A DNA stretch of 64,000 nt, taken from Corydoras sp. C115. Taxonomy: Eukaryota > Chordata > Actinopteri > Siluriformes > Callichthyidae. The stretch covers positions 1,082,501 to 1,146,500 of the forward strand of contig JAFMOC010000094.1 in assembly GCA_019802505.1 (NCBI GenBank), in the 5' to 3' direction. The number at the start of each line of letters is the position of its first letter. The stretch's first letter is position 1. The position numbers were made by a program, and so were the translations under genes. Below are positions 1 through 10,949 of this stretch, piece by piece. Below the pieces are notes generated by a model. The model was not told where the DNA came from and searched no databases. It saw only the letters and a list, made by a program, of their open reading frames with translations.

Positions 1-113
1 ACCCACGCGGACACGGGGAGGACATGGAAACTCCACCCAGATGGGGATTCGAACTGGGAATCCCTAGTGCTGAGAGGAGAACATGCTAAACCACTAAGCC
101 ACCGTGCCGCCCA
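1..113 (-). repeat. V-SINE, cut by window start
   Basis: Head and core end of a minus-oriented V-SINE: conserved core, B box, and GCCACCGTGCCGCC end. The rest lies outside the window. Confidence 0.9.
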
Positions 114-632
114 CTAATATGATCATATGATGCTTAAATAACGTAACGCTGCAGCTGGTTTGATCTCAAATCCGGTTCACTTCATCCTGAAGTGCACTAC
201 GTTATCATTAAGCTTCGGCAGTTGACACGCTATGTAATGCGCATGTGTAGTGCATAACGTACGATTCGAAACATTGCGTTTGTTCGTGTTTGTTCATGAA
301 GGCGACGCTTGGAAACAAAGCACAGCCGAACCATTACTGTTTCGCATTTAACGATTAAACCCAATGTATTAACTTCAAAATTAAATGTCAAATGTCAATG
401 ATTTAACAATCTCAATGACTTGCTTTAATAATGGGATTTTGTAGGTTATATATTGACACCCTTCCAAAAAAGTTCAAATACTGTTTTTTTTTAAAGGCAG
501 GATAAGACAAAGCTTTTGAGATATTCTAACTCATGCTTCCAACTCTTTTTTCCCGCAGATTAAGGAATTATTGTGCACAAAATAAGCTTCTTAAATACAT
601 GTCCTGTCTGAATCGAATTACTGTTTACTTAT
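113..632. other. no gene or recognised repeat
   Basis: AT-rich unique sequence. No coding signal or structured RNA recognised. Confidence 0.6.
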
Positions 633-644
633 TGATTTAATACT

Positions 645-990
645 CATTCATTCATTCATTATCTCCCGCTTAATCCTCTATTAGGGTCGCGGTGGGGTTC
701 CCCATGCCCATCCAGGGGAGAACATCTCGGGCGCTGGGCAGATACACCCAGGACAAGGCGCCAATCCATCGCTGGGCACACACTCACACAGACACACTCT
801 ATATGGGGCAATTTTGAGAATTCAATTGACTTGATCCATGTTTTTGGACTGTGGGAGGAAACCGGAGAACCCGGAGGAAACCCATGCAGACACAGGGAGA
901 ACATGGAAACTCCACCCAGATGGGGATTCGAACCTGGAATCCCTAGCGCTGAGAGGCAAACGTGCTAACCACTAAGCCACCGTGCCGCAG
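645..990 (-). repeat. full-length V-SINE with target duplication
   Basis: Reference copy for the family. Read on its own strand: a tRNA-like head with A box TGGCTTAGTGG and B box GGTTCGAATCC, a conserved core (GTTTCCATGTTCTCCC through CAGTCCAAAAACATG), a body, and a (TGAA)n tail. It is flanked by 12-bp direct repeats TGATTTAATACT at 633-644 and 991-1002. Confidence 0.95.
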
Positions 991-1007
991 TGATTTAATA
1001 CTGTATA

Positions 1008-1615
1008 TTTATTATCCTTCACTTAATCCTATATTATGGTCGGGAGAGAGAGGGTCCACATGCTCATCCAGTGCAGAATGTTTTGGACGCTGGGGAGATA
1101 CACCCAGGACAAGGCACCAATCTATTGCTAGGCACATACTCACTAATGAAATAGGGGCAATTGAAAGCATGCAGTTCATTTTGAATTCATGTTTTAAACA
1201 TTTGGAAACCCATGCAGATGTGGGGAAACATGGAAACTTCACCCAGATTAGGATTCGAAGCTGGATCCCGTGTGCTGAGTGGTGGCTGCCCTAATACTAT
1301 ATACTGTCCAACATTAAACTTTTATCTTATAGCTTCATACTTCTATCTTATTTCTTATGTTTTGACAAAATTAAGGCCCACACTAGAAATGTCCCAAAGC
1401 AATACCTCTATATGTGGTAACAGACCAATGTTTTAAGTTTTGAGTAACCAGGTTTGTATGTGGGGGTCTCCATGTCCATCCAGGGGAGAATGTTTTAGCC
1501 AAACATGCTTAGAACAGGGCACCAATCCATAACTGGGCCCACACTTACTCACACAAACACTATATAGGGGCAATTTAGAGCAGCCATGTTTTTTGCCTGT
1601 GGGGAAAATTGGAAA
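1008..1615 (-). repeat. two degenerate V-SINE copies
   Basis: 1008-1290 is a diverged near-complete copy. 1452-1615 is a further fragment of body and core. Both have more substitutions than the copy at 645-990, so they are older insertions. Confidence 0.8.
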
Positions 1616-1746
1616 AAAAAAAACACATTAACAGACAATTCACATTGCATCTAGTGCGTAGCTTGTAATATCCTAGCCATGATGGGAAAAGGAATATATC
1701 AGTGTTTTGAACACTGATGGAAATAAAACTGTAGCATGTTCAAGGG

Positions 1747-2087
1747 TAGGTGGCTTAGTGGTTAGCACGTTCGCCTCTCAGCGCTAGGGATTCCCGGTTC
1801 AAATCCCCATCTGGGTGGAGTTTCCATGTTCTCCCCGTGTCCGCGTGGGTTTCCTCCGGGTTCTCCGGTTTCCTCCCACAGTCCAAAAACATGGATCAAG
1901 TCAATTGAGTTCTCCAAATTGCCCCATATAGAGTGTGTATGAGTGAGTGAGTGTGTGCCCAGCGATAGATTGGTGTCCTGTCCTGGGTCTATCTGCCCAG
2001 CGCCCGAGACGTTCTCCCCTGGATGGGCATGGGGAACCCCACCGCGACCCTAATAGAGGATAAAGCGGGAGATAATGAATGAATGAC
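1747..2087 (+). repeat. full-length V-SINE with target duplication
   Basis: Complete head, core and (TGAA)n tail. The direct repeat TGTTCAAGGG occurs at 1737-1746 and 2088-2097. Close to the family consensus. Confidence 0.95.
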
Positions 2088-2097
2088 TGTTCAAGGG

Positions 2098-3217
2098 TTT
2101 TTTAAATAAACCCCCACCGTGCTGCCCGTGTTTTACATTTAATATGACTGTTATATGTTCATATACGGTAGTGGAAATCCTAAAGGAATTAAAGAAATTA
2201 AATTGGGAGTATTGTGGGAAATGAACAAAATAAAGAGAAAAAATTAATTAGTTAGGGGATCAGACCGATTATCTTTAATTTAATGCAATTGTAGAGCCCT
2301 TCAAAATAAGATAAGAATGAGTATGCGAACAACACAGAGCCCTAAAATTGTGCTAATGAGCTCTGATTGTTTGAACCCAAGCAAAATCCTTTCCACATTC
2401 AGTCAGATATACAAAAGAAAACATTGAAATGGAGGGTTAGCAGGAGCTGGTAGCATGCCTCTGATTAAAGGTCATTTCAGTTTGCTTACGCTCTTTGTTA
2501 GTCTGTAAAACACATGGCTACAATTCATCCTTAAAATGCGACACTGCTCCATAATTATCATAAACCTCAGGACACGTTTGCCTGTGTAGGTCCTTTTTAA
2601 ATCCTCAGCAAACTTTGTCTGATCCCTAATTTTTTAATTTAACATATACATCAGTGCGCTAAAAAGAGACGTACAGTACAGGGTTCGAATGTCTGCACAA
2701 GCTATATGTTCCAGTCGTCGTAAACGGCCCTTGTGCCTTTGAAGATTGACCCTGAAACCATTCCGCTTTGTCAGATGTAGTCGGCTTTTCTTAATTGCCC
2801 AACTAATGATGCATTTAATTTAGGCTCAGGGGGTGAAAGGACATGGTGAAGTTGATTTTAATCACGGGATGCCTGCTGGGCACACATGCTGAGTTGGTTT
2901 TTGATCTTTTTTTTCCCAGCATTGCCACTCCCTGCTTTCCTGCACGAGGAACTGACAGCGTTGAAAACAAACACCAGCCATCAGCCAAAAAAACACTCCT
3001 ACTCCCACAGTGCATTCATTTGCATTCTGATCACTTTCATTAAACTCTGAGCCTCAGCAATGAACAGCATTGTAAAGCAATTTTTGAATTAGTATCATTC
3101 AAAAATTAACTTACATACAATTATTAACCAGGGTCGTACAGGATTATTATTTTTCTAAAGTGAATTTGCTGAAAAGTATACACTCCAACTCATTCAATTC
3201 ACTCTTGTGATTAATGT
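2098..3217. other. no gene or recognised repeat
   Basis: Mostly unique AT-rich sequence. Two 66-codon frames on opposite strands at 2815-3043 overlap each other and resemble no protein I know. Confidence 0.55.
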
Positions 3218-3231
3218 CACCAGTTGATTCA

Positions 3232-3578
3232 ATCATTCATTCATTATCTCCCGCTTTATCCTCTATTAGGGTCGCAGTGGGGTTCCCCATGCCCATCCAG
3301 GGGAGAACGTCTTGGGCGCTGGGCAGATAGACCCAGGACAGGGCGCCAATCCATTGCTGGGCACACACTCACTCACACAGACACACTCTATATGGGGCAA
3401 TTTGGAGAATTCAATTGACTTGATCCCTGTTTTTGGACTGTGGGAGGAAACCGGAAAACCCGGAGGAAACCCACGCAGACACGGGGAGATCATGGAAACT
3501 CCACCCAGATGGGGATTCAGACCGGGAATCCCTAGCGCTGAGAGGAGAACGTGCCAACCACTAAGCCACCATGCCGCC
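3232..3578 (-). repeat. full-length V-SINE with target duplication
   Basis: Complete copy flanked by the 14-bp repeat CACCAGTTGATTCA at 3218-3231 and 3579-3592. It landed next to an older element of the second SINE family. Confidence 0.95.
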
Positions 3579-3596
3579 CACCAGTTGATTCATTTA

Positions 3597-3765
3597 TATA
3601 CATTTGGTCATTTAGCAGACGCTTTTATCAAGGGGAGCACAGGGTTCATCACAACATCCCTGGAGCAATGAGGGTTAAGGGCCTTGCTCAAAGACCCACA
3701 TTGGTAACCCCCAACCTTCAGATTGATAGCTCAACACCCTAACCACTGAGCTACCTTGGCCACAA
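3597..3765 (-). repeat. second SINE family (tRNA head, L2-like tail)
   Basis: On the minus strand it has a tRNA-like head (CTCAGTGGTTAGGGTGTTG type), a middle GGTCTTTGAGCAAGGCCCTTAACCCTCATTG-like body given here only in outline, and an end resembling GTCTGCTAAATGACCAAATG. This family is common in teleosts and shares its tail with L2-type LINEs. Confidence 0.75.
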
Positions 3766-3777
3766 CCTCACTGCAGT

Positions 3778-4062
3778 GTTAATGATCACTCCGTATCGTT
3801 CAGCACTGCTAAATTGTGGAATCATCTCTGTCCCAACTCTGTAAGGCTGAGTCTTTTAGCATCTTTAAGAGACAACTCAAAACACATCTCTTCGACAAAC
3901 CCTTAATATAATTCTGAGTGCATAATGAACAGGTTTGAGAATTCTACAGTGTAACTGTTTTCTCCTTAACTACTGACTTGTGTTGTTCTCTCATTTGTAA
4001 GTCACTTTGGATTAAGGCTTTAGCTAAATGACTGAATATAAATGTAATGTAAATGTACAAGT
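3778..4062 (+). mobile_element. L2-type LINE 3' end fragment
   Basis: The frame at about 3855-3900 reads SIFKRQLKTHLFD, a motif typical of the C-terminal end of L2/Maui-type LINE polyproteins. It is followed by a 3' UTR ending TTGGATTAAGGC...AAATGTAATGTAAATGTA. An upstream frameshift shows it is dead. Confidence 0.7.
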
Positions 4063-4278
4063 TTAAAATTGGTTCTGCTGCAGCCATAACTATTTATGTC
4101 CTTAATAAAGATTGGTGAGTTTGTTACAAATGAATGACGCAAGCCCACACCATGACACAACCCCATAAAAATGGACTATTTTCAGAAAAACTAATTTGTT
4201 TTTAAATCATCTTTTAAGACAGTAAATTCATTAAAATGTAGGTATGAAGGAAAGCCGGATAAAACTGCATTATCAAGT

Positions 4279-4632
4279 TCATTCAATCATTCATTTATTA
4301 TATTCAGTTTAATCCTCCACTAGGGCATCCAGGGCAGAACGTTTCAGACACTGGGCAGATACACCCAGGACAGGGAGCCAATCAATCGCTGGGTGCATTA
4401 TAAAGTGATTAAGTGATCCATTTTGCCTACTGTGCTTATATACAGAGAAATTTGTCCTCCACATTTAACCCATATAGTGTATGTATGTGTGCGTGTGTGT
4501 ACCCAGTGATGGATAGTCACCTTGTCCTGTGTATATCTGCACAGCACCCAATACGTTCTCCACAGGATGGGCATGGGGAACCCACCCCACCTGCAACCCT
4601 AGTAGGAAATTAAGCAGAAAATAATAAAATGA
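4279..4632. repeat. composite of V-SINE pieces and another fish repeat
   Basis: 4279-4394 is a minus V-SINE tail fragment. 4395-4464 carries the motif TTTGTCCTCCACATTTAACCC, also present at 34.74 kb. 4465-4632 is a plus V-SINE 3' half. Old and rearranged. Confidence 0.65.
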
Positions 4633-5082
4633 CATGAACTCATTTCAATGAGTGTACAAGAAACATGTACAAGAAACTAAAAACCGATGACATTTCTTTA
4701 CCACAGTGTCTTATTTGGGGGAGTATTGACATGGTATATAATGTCGTATGCATGGTTATCAATTTCATGCATCATCCATTATTTAACCTTCTGTTCAATA
4801 ATCCTATGACTCATGAATTATTAAATAATGTCTATAGTCTAATATAACTTACCACTGAATTCTACATTTTAAAACCAGCTTCAAATGTATCACGCATACT
4901 ATTATTATAGGTATCTATATTTACTTTTTAGTTATATATTTACCATATTACATATATACTATTACATATATACTATATTTACCATATATTTACAAATTTA
5001 GTTAGCATTTTAGATGTAGATGGACAAGATTGTGGGTACCCCTCTGTTAAAAAAATAAATAAATAAAATAAAAAATAAAAAT

Positions 5083-5437
5083 GGGCGGCACGGTACTTGT
5101 GGTTGGCACGTTCGCCTCTCAGCGCTAGGAATTCCCGGTTCGAATCCCCATCTGGGTGGAGTTTCCATGTTCTCTCCGTGTTTGCGTGGGTTTCCTCCGG
5201 GTTCTCCAGTTTCCTCCCACAGTCCAAAAACATGGATCAAGTCAATTGAATTCTCAAAAATTGCCCCATATAGAGTGTGTTTGAGTGAGTGAGTGTGTGC
5301 CCAGAGATGGTTTGGCGCCCTGTCCTGGGTCTATCTGCCAAGCACCCGAGATGTTCTCCCCTGGATGGTCATGGGGAACCCCACCACGACCCTGATAGAG
5401 GATAAAGCGGGAGATAATGAATGAATGAATGAATGAA
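5083..5437 (+). repeat. full-length V-SINE
   Basis: Head to (TGAA)n tail intact. The A box is damaged (GGCGGCACGGTACTTGTGG), and AAAAATAAAAATGG-type sequence flanks both ends as a possible target duplication. Confidence 0.9.
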
Positions 5438-5654
5438 AAAATAAAAATGGTCACTAAATTAACTGAAAAACACAAAGATTATAGAAAGGGCTTTTTTGCT
5501 TTGTTGTTATTTATATATTTTATAAACAATACATTATTTGTATTTCCTCTGACTGCAATCAATGGATCAATGGATCCACAGAACACGTAAAATTGGCTGT
5601 GTGATGTTTGCTGTTGCTGTCCACGGTGCTGAATGACTGAAAAAACAGAAAGAT

Positions 5655-5885
5655 TGTCCAGATCACACCCAGATCAGGATTCAAACCTGGAGCCCCAACA
5701 CCGAGAGGCGGATGTTCTCCAGGGTCTCCGGTTTCCTCCCAGAGTTTAAAAACATGGATTCAAGGTGTATTGACTGCTCTAAATCTAAATTGCCCCTAAA
5801 TAGTGTGTGCCCAGGGATGGATTGGGTGTCCTGTCCTATTCTGGGTGTATCCACCCAACACCCCAAACCTTCTCTTCTGGCTGGT
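5655..5885. repeat. inverted V-SINE composite
   Basis: 5655-5712 is the head in minus orientation. It is joined directly to core and body in plus orientation (5712-5885). This needs two copies plus a rearrangement, or an inversion at the head/core junction. Confidence 0.65.
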
Positions 5886-7283
5886 CTGCTTTTGTTTCCG
5901 GTTTCTCTTTGTGTTTCTATTTTCTCATTTAACAAATAACACCAAAGGCATTTTCTAACATGCATCTCAGACGTTGCTCTACAAATGTGGTAGCTGGACC
6001 ATTATAAAAGGTGAGTGCCATCAGACAGCTATACATAGAACCAGGTGGACTTTTTTTGTATTGTTCACGTTACCTGTGTGTCACTACAGCCCCCTGCTGG
6101 TTGGCAGTGGCACTGTCCTATCACTTACGCACTTACTTACGCCAAAGCAACCCCCCCCCCCACAATTAAAGTACTGTACGTGTACATGTTTTGTTCATTT
6201 TGCAAATGTTGCTTTTATTTATTAAAGCCTCTACATGGAGCTTATATGACTTTCTATGAAAGTAAGTAAACTATTTATAAATCCATCTATTATGTACAAA
6301 AATACCAAACTGTAAGAATGAAATGTTTTAGCCACATTCATGTTATTATTATATGAGAGAGAAATAAAGAGAGAAAGAGACAGAGGGTGCAATCCCAGAT
6401 GTAAAGAGCGGCATCAATAAAACGCCGTGAGTCAATAAAATCTAATTAGATTTCAGTTCATGAAGCTTCTGGCGTTTTATTACTCTGTGTGTTTGTAGAA
6501 CTGGGAATTAGAATGGGAGGTTGATATAAACAGGTGTGAGCGTGCTGTCTGGCCGGAAGATGGCGCTCATTTGTTTTCCTTACATCAATCATTCACTGAA
6601 TAACAAAAGTGTAACGCAGCTCTGTGAATGCGTTATAAACAGCTCATAATTTTCTATTAATAAAGAAGCATGCTGTATAAAGCGTGGTTTTTATTATGAC
6701 ATCAGAATCTGAAGAATTAAAGACATTACAGTAATTTTGGTAATAATAATTATTATTACAGCAAAAGACAATCGTAAATCACATGCAAAAAAAACGAAAC
6801 AACGTTTGCATTGTATCTTGATATTAGCTCAATTAGCTTAATAAATAAATAAAGGTTGCTCACTATTTTGCTATTAATAATACTAACTTTTTCACATCTC
6901 ATCTTATTTACATAACACAATGTTAACGGAGATACAGTGTGTGTATGACTTGAATATTAAGGAGATAAATTCAGCTATTTCGTTATAAACCCCATTTCCT
7001 GAAACATTAAGACATTTTCTGAAAATGCAATCAAAAATCTGTAATGTGTTTATTCACATTAAACTTTAATTAACAGACAAAATGACAGTTTCCGATATCA
7101 GATTAAATTCAATGTATTTATCTGCTACTTTTTTTTTCCAGTTATTGTCATTAGGGGGCGCCACAAAGGATCATTATTCTTTATTCTTCTCACCCTGTTA
7201 CCTTTACTATCCCCCAAATAAAACCATTCCTCATCTTGTCAAGACTTCATTTTATTCAAAATTCATATTTTTATATCAAAATA
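5886..7283. other. upstream intergenic, no V-SINE seen
   Basis: Unique-looking sequence. CCCCCTGCTGG (about 6090) and TTAGGGGGCGCC (about 7150) are motifs often seen at ends of fish repeats. No gene recognised. The SINE-free zone around kcnj3 exon 1 starts here. Confidence 0.5.
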
Positions 7284-7295
7284 CATATATATAAC

Positions 7296-7392
<97 letters not shown>
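7284..7392. repeat. (AT)n(AC)n microsatellite
   Basis: About 90 bp of AT repeats, with two short interruptions near the start, runs into about 19 bp of AC repeats. Confidence 0.97.
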
Positions 7393-7443
7393 TCGTACAC
7401 AAACCATGCTGTTGATGTCATGATGTACATTAACATATACAAG

Positions 7444-7525
7444 CACAGAACCCATCACACCACCATGTCAGTCACTGCAGTGAAAATCATCCACCATCTG
7501 AATAACACCTACACTGTGGGGGTAT
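7444..7525. mobile_element. fragment of foldback DNA transposon
   Basis: CACCACCATGTCAGTCACTGCAG-like sequence, given in outline, and the following ATCATCCACCA...ATAACACCT resemble the inner part of the palindromic elements at 24.3 and 38.9 kb. Confidence 0.55.
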
Positions 7526-7563
7526 AGATATCTGATAAAACTGGAATTAAATGTTAATAAATA

Positions 7564-7565
<2 letters not shown>

Positions 7566-7597
<32 letters not shown>
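7566..7597. repeat. (GT)16 microsatellite
   Basis: Uninterrupted GT dinucleotide run. Confidence 0.95.
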
Positions 7598-7600
<3 letters not shown>

Positions 7601-8039
7601 ACTAAGTCAGAAAAGAGAGTATTTTAAGGTGAATGCAGCACAGTAGCTTCAGACTCAGATCTGGACTGAGGATGAGTAAGCGAGGCTGAGTCCTACTGGG
7701 ATTTACAATCAGATACAGTTGTCTGGTGTATTCAACCACTAACGAACTGACAAACGAGTTAATTAAGCATGTAAGGACCTGATTTCGGAAGAGAAGTTTT
7801 GTTCTGTTAAAAAAAACAGAAAAACAACAGGTGATTTAAGAGAGCAGCAGAGAAATACTCTGGTACAATATAACACATGAGAATATAGAATGTATCCGAA
7901 TATAATAATTGAATACATACATGTTTATAAAGTAAGGAATAATCGTCTATTTATTAGTTTACAGTATTTTATAATGGGGGGGGGTCACATGATAATAAAC
8001 AGGTTCTTAAAACCAGAGTGCCAAAGATTTAACAACTGA

Positions 8040-8702
8040 AGGAAAGGCAAAAAACGCCACAAAAGCGTGACAGTGAGGAAGAGGGGGGAGGCAGGGGGGA
8101 GAAAAAAAGCCGAATACTATATTGGTTCCACCTCGAGTTCCTCCGCCCTCCATCCTCCTCTATCCTCCCCCTCTTTTCCTCTCCTCATTGTGAAAACGCG
8201 CAACCGCGCAGAGCGGCGCAGCATCACTTTGCCTCTGACATCCTCATCCTCACATTCACCTGTGAGCTGAAGAAAAAGTTGAGGCAGCCCCACGCACGCC
8301 TCGCACCCACTTCCACGCAGTGTTGCGCTTTAAAGAAGTCGGCTGCAGCTGGACTTTACGAGATCATCACCTTTAAAGATGCTTTACTTCCAACTCTGTC
8401 GTTTTTCGTCTTGCTGAACTCCAGAAACGAGCCTGGAAGGTGGTGCGTATTTTCTCATCCCTTCCCAAAACAGGTACTGCATGGAAAGATTTTCATATCT
8501 AAATGCGCACAAAGGCTGTTGGCGCACAAAGTTTGGAGCCATGGAGCCCTAAACGTGCAGTTATGTGTTTGAGAACGAGCTCTAATATTTATTAGGCTAT
8601 AAATCACCTGTAATTACCAAATACGCCCCGGTGACGCGCGTCTGTACTCTAAAGGTGCCCAGCGCGCAAAACAGCGGAGCGACTAAGATAGTGGAAGTTG
8701 GC
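8040..8702 (+). promoter_or_regulatory. kcnj3 promoter / 5' UTR region (inferred)
   Basis: Composition shifts from AT-rich to GC- and CpG-richer sequence toward the start codon. It contains a CT-rich pyrimidine tract at about 8140-8190, an inverted CCAAT (ATTGG) at about 8120, and TATAAAT at 8598-8604, about 100 bp before the ATG. If transcription began upstream of 8370, the leader would hold short upstream ORFs, e.g. ATG 8379 with stop 8415-8417 and ATG 8480. CAGGTACTG near 8470 resembles a splice donor, so a non-coding first exon is possible. The transcription start cannot be placed from sequence alone. Confidence 0.4.
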
Positions 8703-9371
8703 ATGGCCGCTCTCAGGAGGAAGTTTGGAGAGGACTACCATCAGGTGGTCAATCCAACTCGTGGTGGCACATTCTCAGCCCCGATTAAAAAAAAGCGCCA
8801 ACGCTTCGTGGAAAAGAACGGCCGCTGCAACGTGCAGCACGGGAACCTGGGCGGAGAGACCAGCCGCTATCTGTCCGACCTGTTCACCACGCTGGTGGAC
8901 CTGAAGTGGCGCTGGAACCTGCTGATCTTCATCCTGACCTACACGGTGGCCTGGCTGGTGATGGCCTTCATGTGGTGGCTGATCGCTTACGTGCGCGGGG
9001 ACCTGGAGCCGGCGCGGGGCTCGTCCTACACGCCGTGCGTGGCCAACGTCTACAACTTCCCATCCGCCTTCCTCTTCTTCATCGAGACCGAGGCGACCAT
9101 CGGATACGGGCACCGCTACATCACGGAGAAATGTCCCGAGGGCATCCTCCTCTTCCTCTTCCAGTCGCTGCTCGGCTCCATCGTGGACGCCTTCCTGATC
9201 GGCTGCATGTTCATCAAGATGTCGCAGCCGAAGAAGCGCGCCGAGACGCTGATGTTCAGCCAGGACGCGGTCATCTCGCAACGCGACGGCAAACTCTGCC
9301 TCATGTTTCGCGTGGGGAACCTGAGGAACAGCCACATGGTGTCGGCGCAGATCCGCTGCAAGCTCATCAAG
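8703..9371 (+). CDS. kcnj3: kcnj3 exon 1: N terminus, TM1, pore, TM2 and start of cytoplasmic domain (residues 1-223)
   Basis: It starts MAALRRKFGEDY, the GIRK1-type N terminus, at an ATG in good context (GGCATGG). The open frame runs 24 codons further upstream but contains no ATG, so 8703 is the start. Seen in the translation: H46 (human H57, linked to G-beta-gamma gating), TM1 about 70-95, the disulfide pair C112/C144, the pore helix with the GIRK1-specific phenylalanine F126 (human F137), filter TIGYG at 132-136, TM2 about 146-171 with D162 (human D173, polyamine/Mg block site). The N-terminal linker is about 11 residues shorter than human. Odd points: His137 follows the filter where GIRK1 normally has Tyr, and the human N119 glycosylation site is replaced by Ser-Ser-Tyr. 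The exon is GC-rich, unlike its AT-rich surroundings. It ends AAG before donor GTGAGC; read-through would add Val-Ser and stop. Confidence 0.97.
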
Positions 9372-9381
9372 GTGAGCTAAC

Positions 9382-9412
<31 letters not shown>

Positions 9413-9523
9413 GCGACGTCTCCATGCGCTCCGGCGCACGGGTTACCCAAGTACGCACACGGTCCCGTTCATGAACGCGCGTGCAGGCTACAAATTCGCA
9501 CCATGTTCGGGTCAAGTGCAGGT

Positions 9524-9524
9524 C

Positions 9525-9560
<36 letters not shown>
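9524..9560. repeat. (AC)n microsatellite at start of intron 1
   Basis: AC run inside the first copy of the larger repeated block. It is shorter in copies 2 and 3 of that block. Confidence 0.95.
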
Positions 9561-9562
<2 letters not shown>

Positions 9563-9689
9563 TGCTTGCATGAGTGGCCCGTGTTTTTAAACAGTCAACA
9601 TGCACACTGCACAATGCACACGACACACACACTATTCTTTTACGCACACCCCGTGCACAAAATGTTATGCAAGTCAGGGATACACATAT

Positions 9690-10256
9690 ACCTTACACAC
9701 ATGCACACACCTTTACACACATGCACATACCTTTTTATGCACACAACTTTATATCTTTACACACATGCACACACTTTACACACACCTTTACACACATGCA
9801 CATGCACACACTTTACACACATGCACATACCTTTACACATATGCACACACCTTTACACACACATGCACACATGCACACACCTTTACACACCTTTACACAC
9901 ATGCACAATTTTAACATATATGCACACACCTTTACACACATGCACATACCTTTACACATATGCACACACCTTTACACACATGCACACACCTTTACACACA
10001 TGCACAATTTTAACATATATGCACACACCTTTACACACATGCACACACCTTTACACATATGCACACACCTTTACACACATGCATCCTGTATCTTTACACA
10101 CATGCACACACCTTTACACACACCTTTACACACATGCACAATTTTAACATATATGCACACACTTTTACACACATGCACATACCTTTACACATATGCACAC
10201 ACCTTTACACACATGCATCCTGCATCTTTACACACGTGCATGCACCTTAACAAGCA
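9690..10256. repeat. CA-rich minisatellite, unit about CACACCTTTACACACATG
   Basis: Tandem units of roughly 18-20 bp alternate CCTTTACACACATGCACA with CCTTTACACATATGCACA and an occasional AATTTTAACATATATGCA unit. Shorter versions follow at 10456-10560 and 10758-10950. Purely simple-sequence derived; the long frames through it are not genes. Confidence 0.93.
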
Positions 10257-10949
10257 TACACTCACCTTAGCACACCATGTCCGGGTCAAGTGCAGGTCAA
10301 CACACACACACACACAATTGCTTGCATGAGTGGCCCGTGTTTTTAAACAGTCAACACGCACAATAATGCGCACGACACACACTATTCTTTTACGCACACC
10401 CCGTGCACAAAATGTTATGCAAGTCAGGGATACACCTATACCTTACACACATGCACAATTTTAACATATATGCACACACCTTAACACACATGCACACACC
10501 TTTACACACATGCATCCTGCATCTTTACACACGTGCATGCACTCACCTTAACACACACGCACCTTAACGCACCATGTCCAGGTCAAGTACAGGTCAACAC
10601 ACACACTTGCATGAGTGGCCCGTGTTTTTAAACAGTCAACATGCACAATAATGCGCACGACACACACACACATACACACGCTATCCTTTTACGCACACCC
10701 CGTGCACAAAATGTTATGCAAGTCAGGGATACACCTATACCTTACACACATGCACGATTTTAACATATATGCACACACCTTTACACACATGCATCCTGCA
10801 TCTTTACACACATGCATCCTGCATCTTTACACAGTGCATGCACCTTAACACACTCCCATGCATGTACCTTAACACGCATACACACACCTTTCCATTTTTG
10901 CACTCACCGTAACACACATGAATGCATCCTTACACTTTTCATGCACACA

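Larger units (their letters stand above)
9500..10757. repeat. triplicated block of about 190 bp
   Basis: Three copies begin at ACCATGT 9500, 10274 and 10571. Each runs through TGAGTGGCCCGTGTTTTTAA and CGTGCACAAAATGTTATGCA to about 9700, 10455 and 10757. They are near-identical apart from the CA-run length and a few bases. The distances between copies (774 and 297 bp) differ because the short-period array between them differs in length. Confidence 0.92.

Noticed and set aside
8631..8702. N-terminal extension of GIRK1 by 24 residues
   Set aside because: The extension starts at GTG, has no ATG and no GIRK1 similarity. MAALRRKF at 8703 is the conserved start.
8775..9647. 290-codon minus-strand frame over exon 1
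   Set aside because: GC-rich shadow of the kcnj3 coding strand running into CA repeats.
8906..10329. 413- and 251-codon plus frames
   Set aside because: Out-of-frame reading of exon 1 and then His/Thr-rich translation of the CA-rich satellite.
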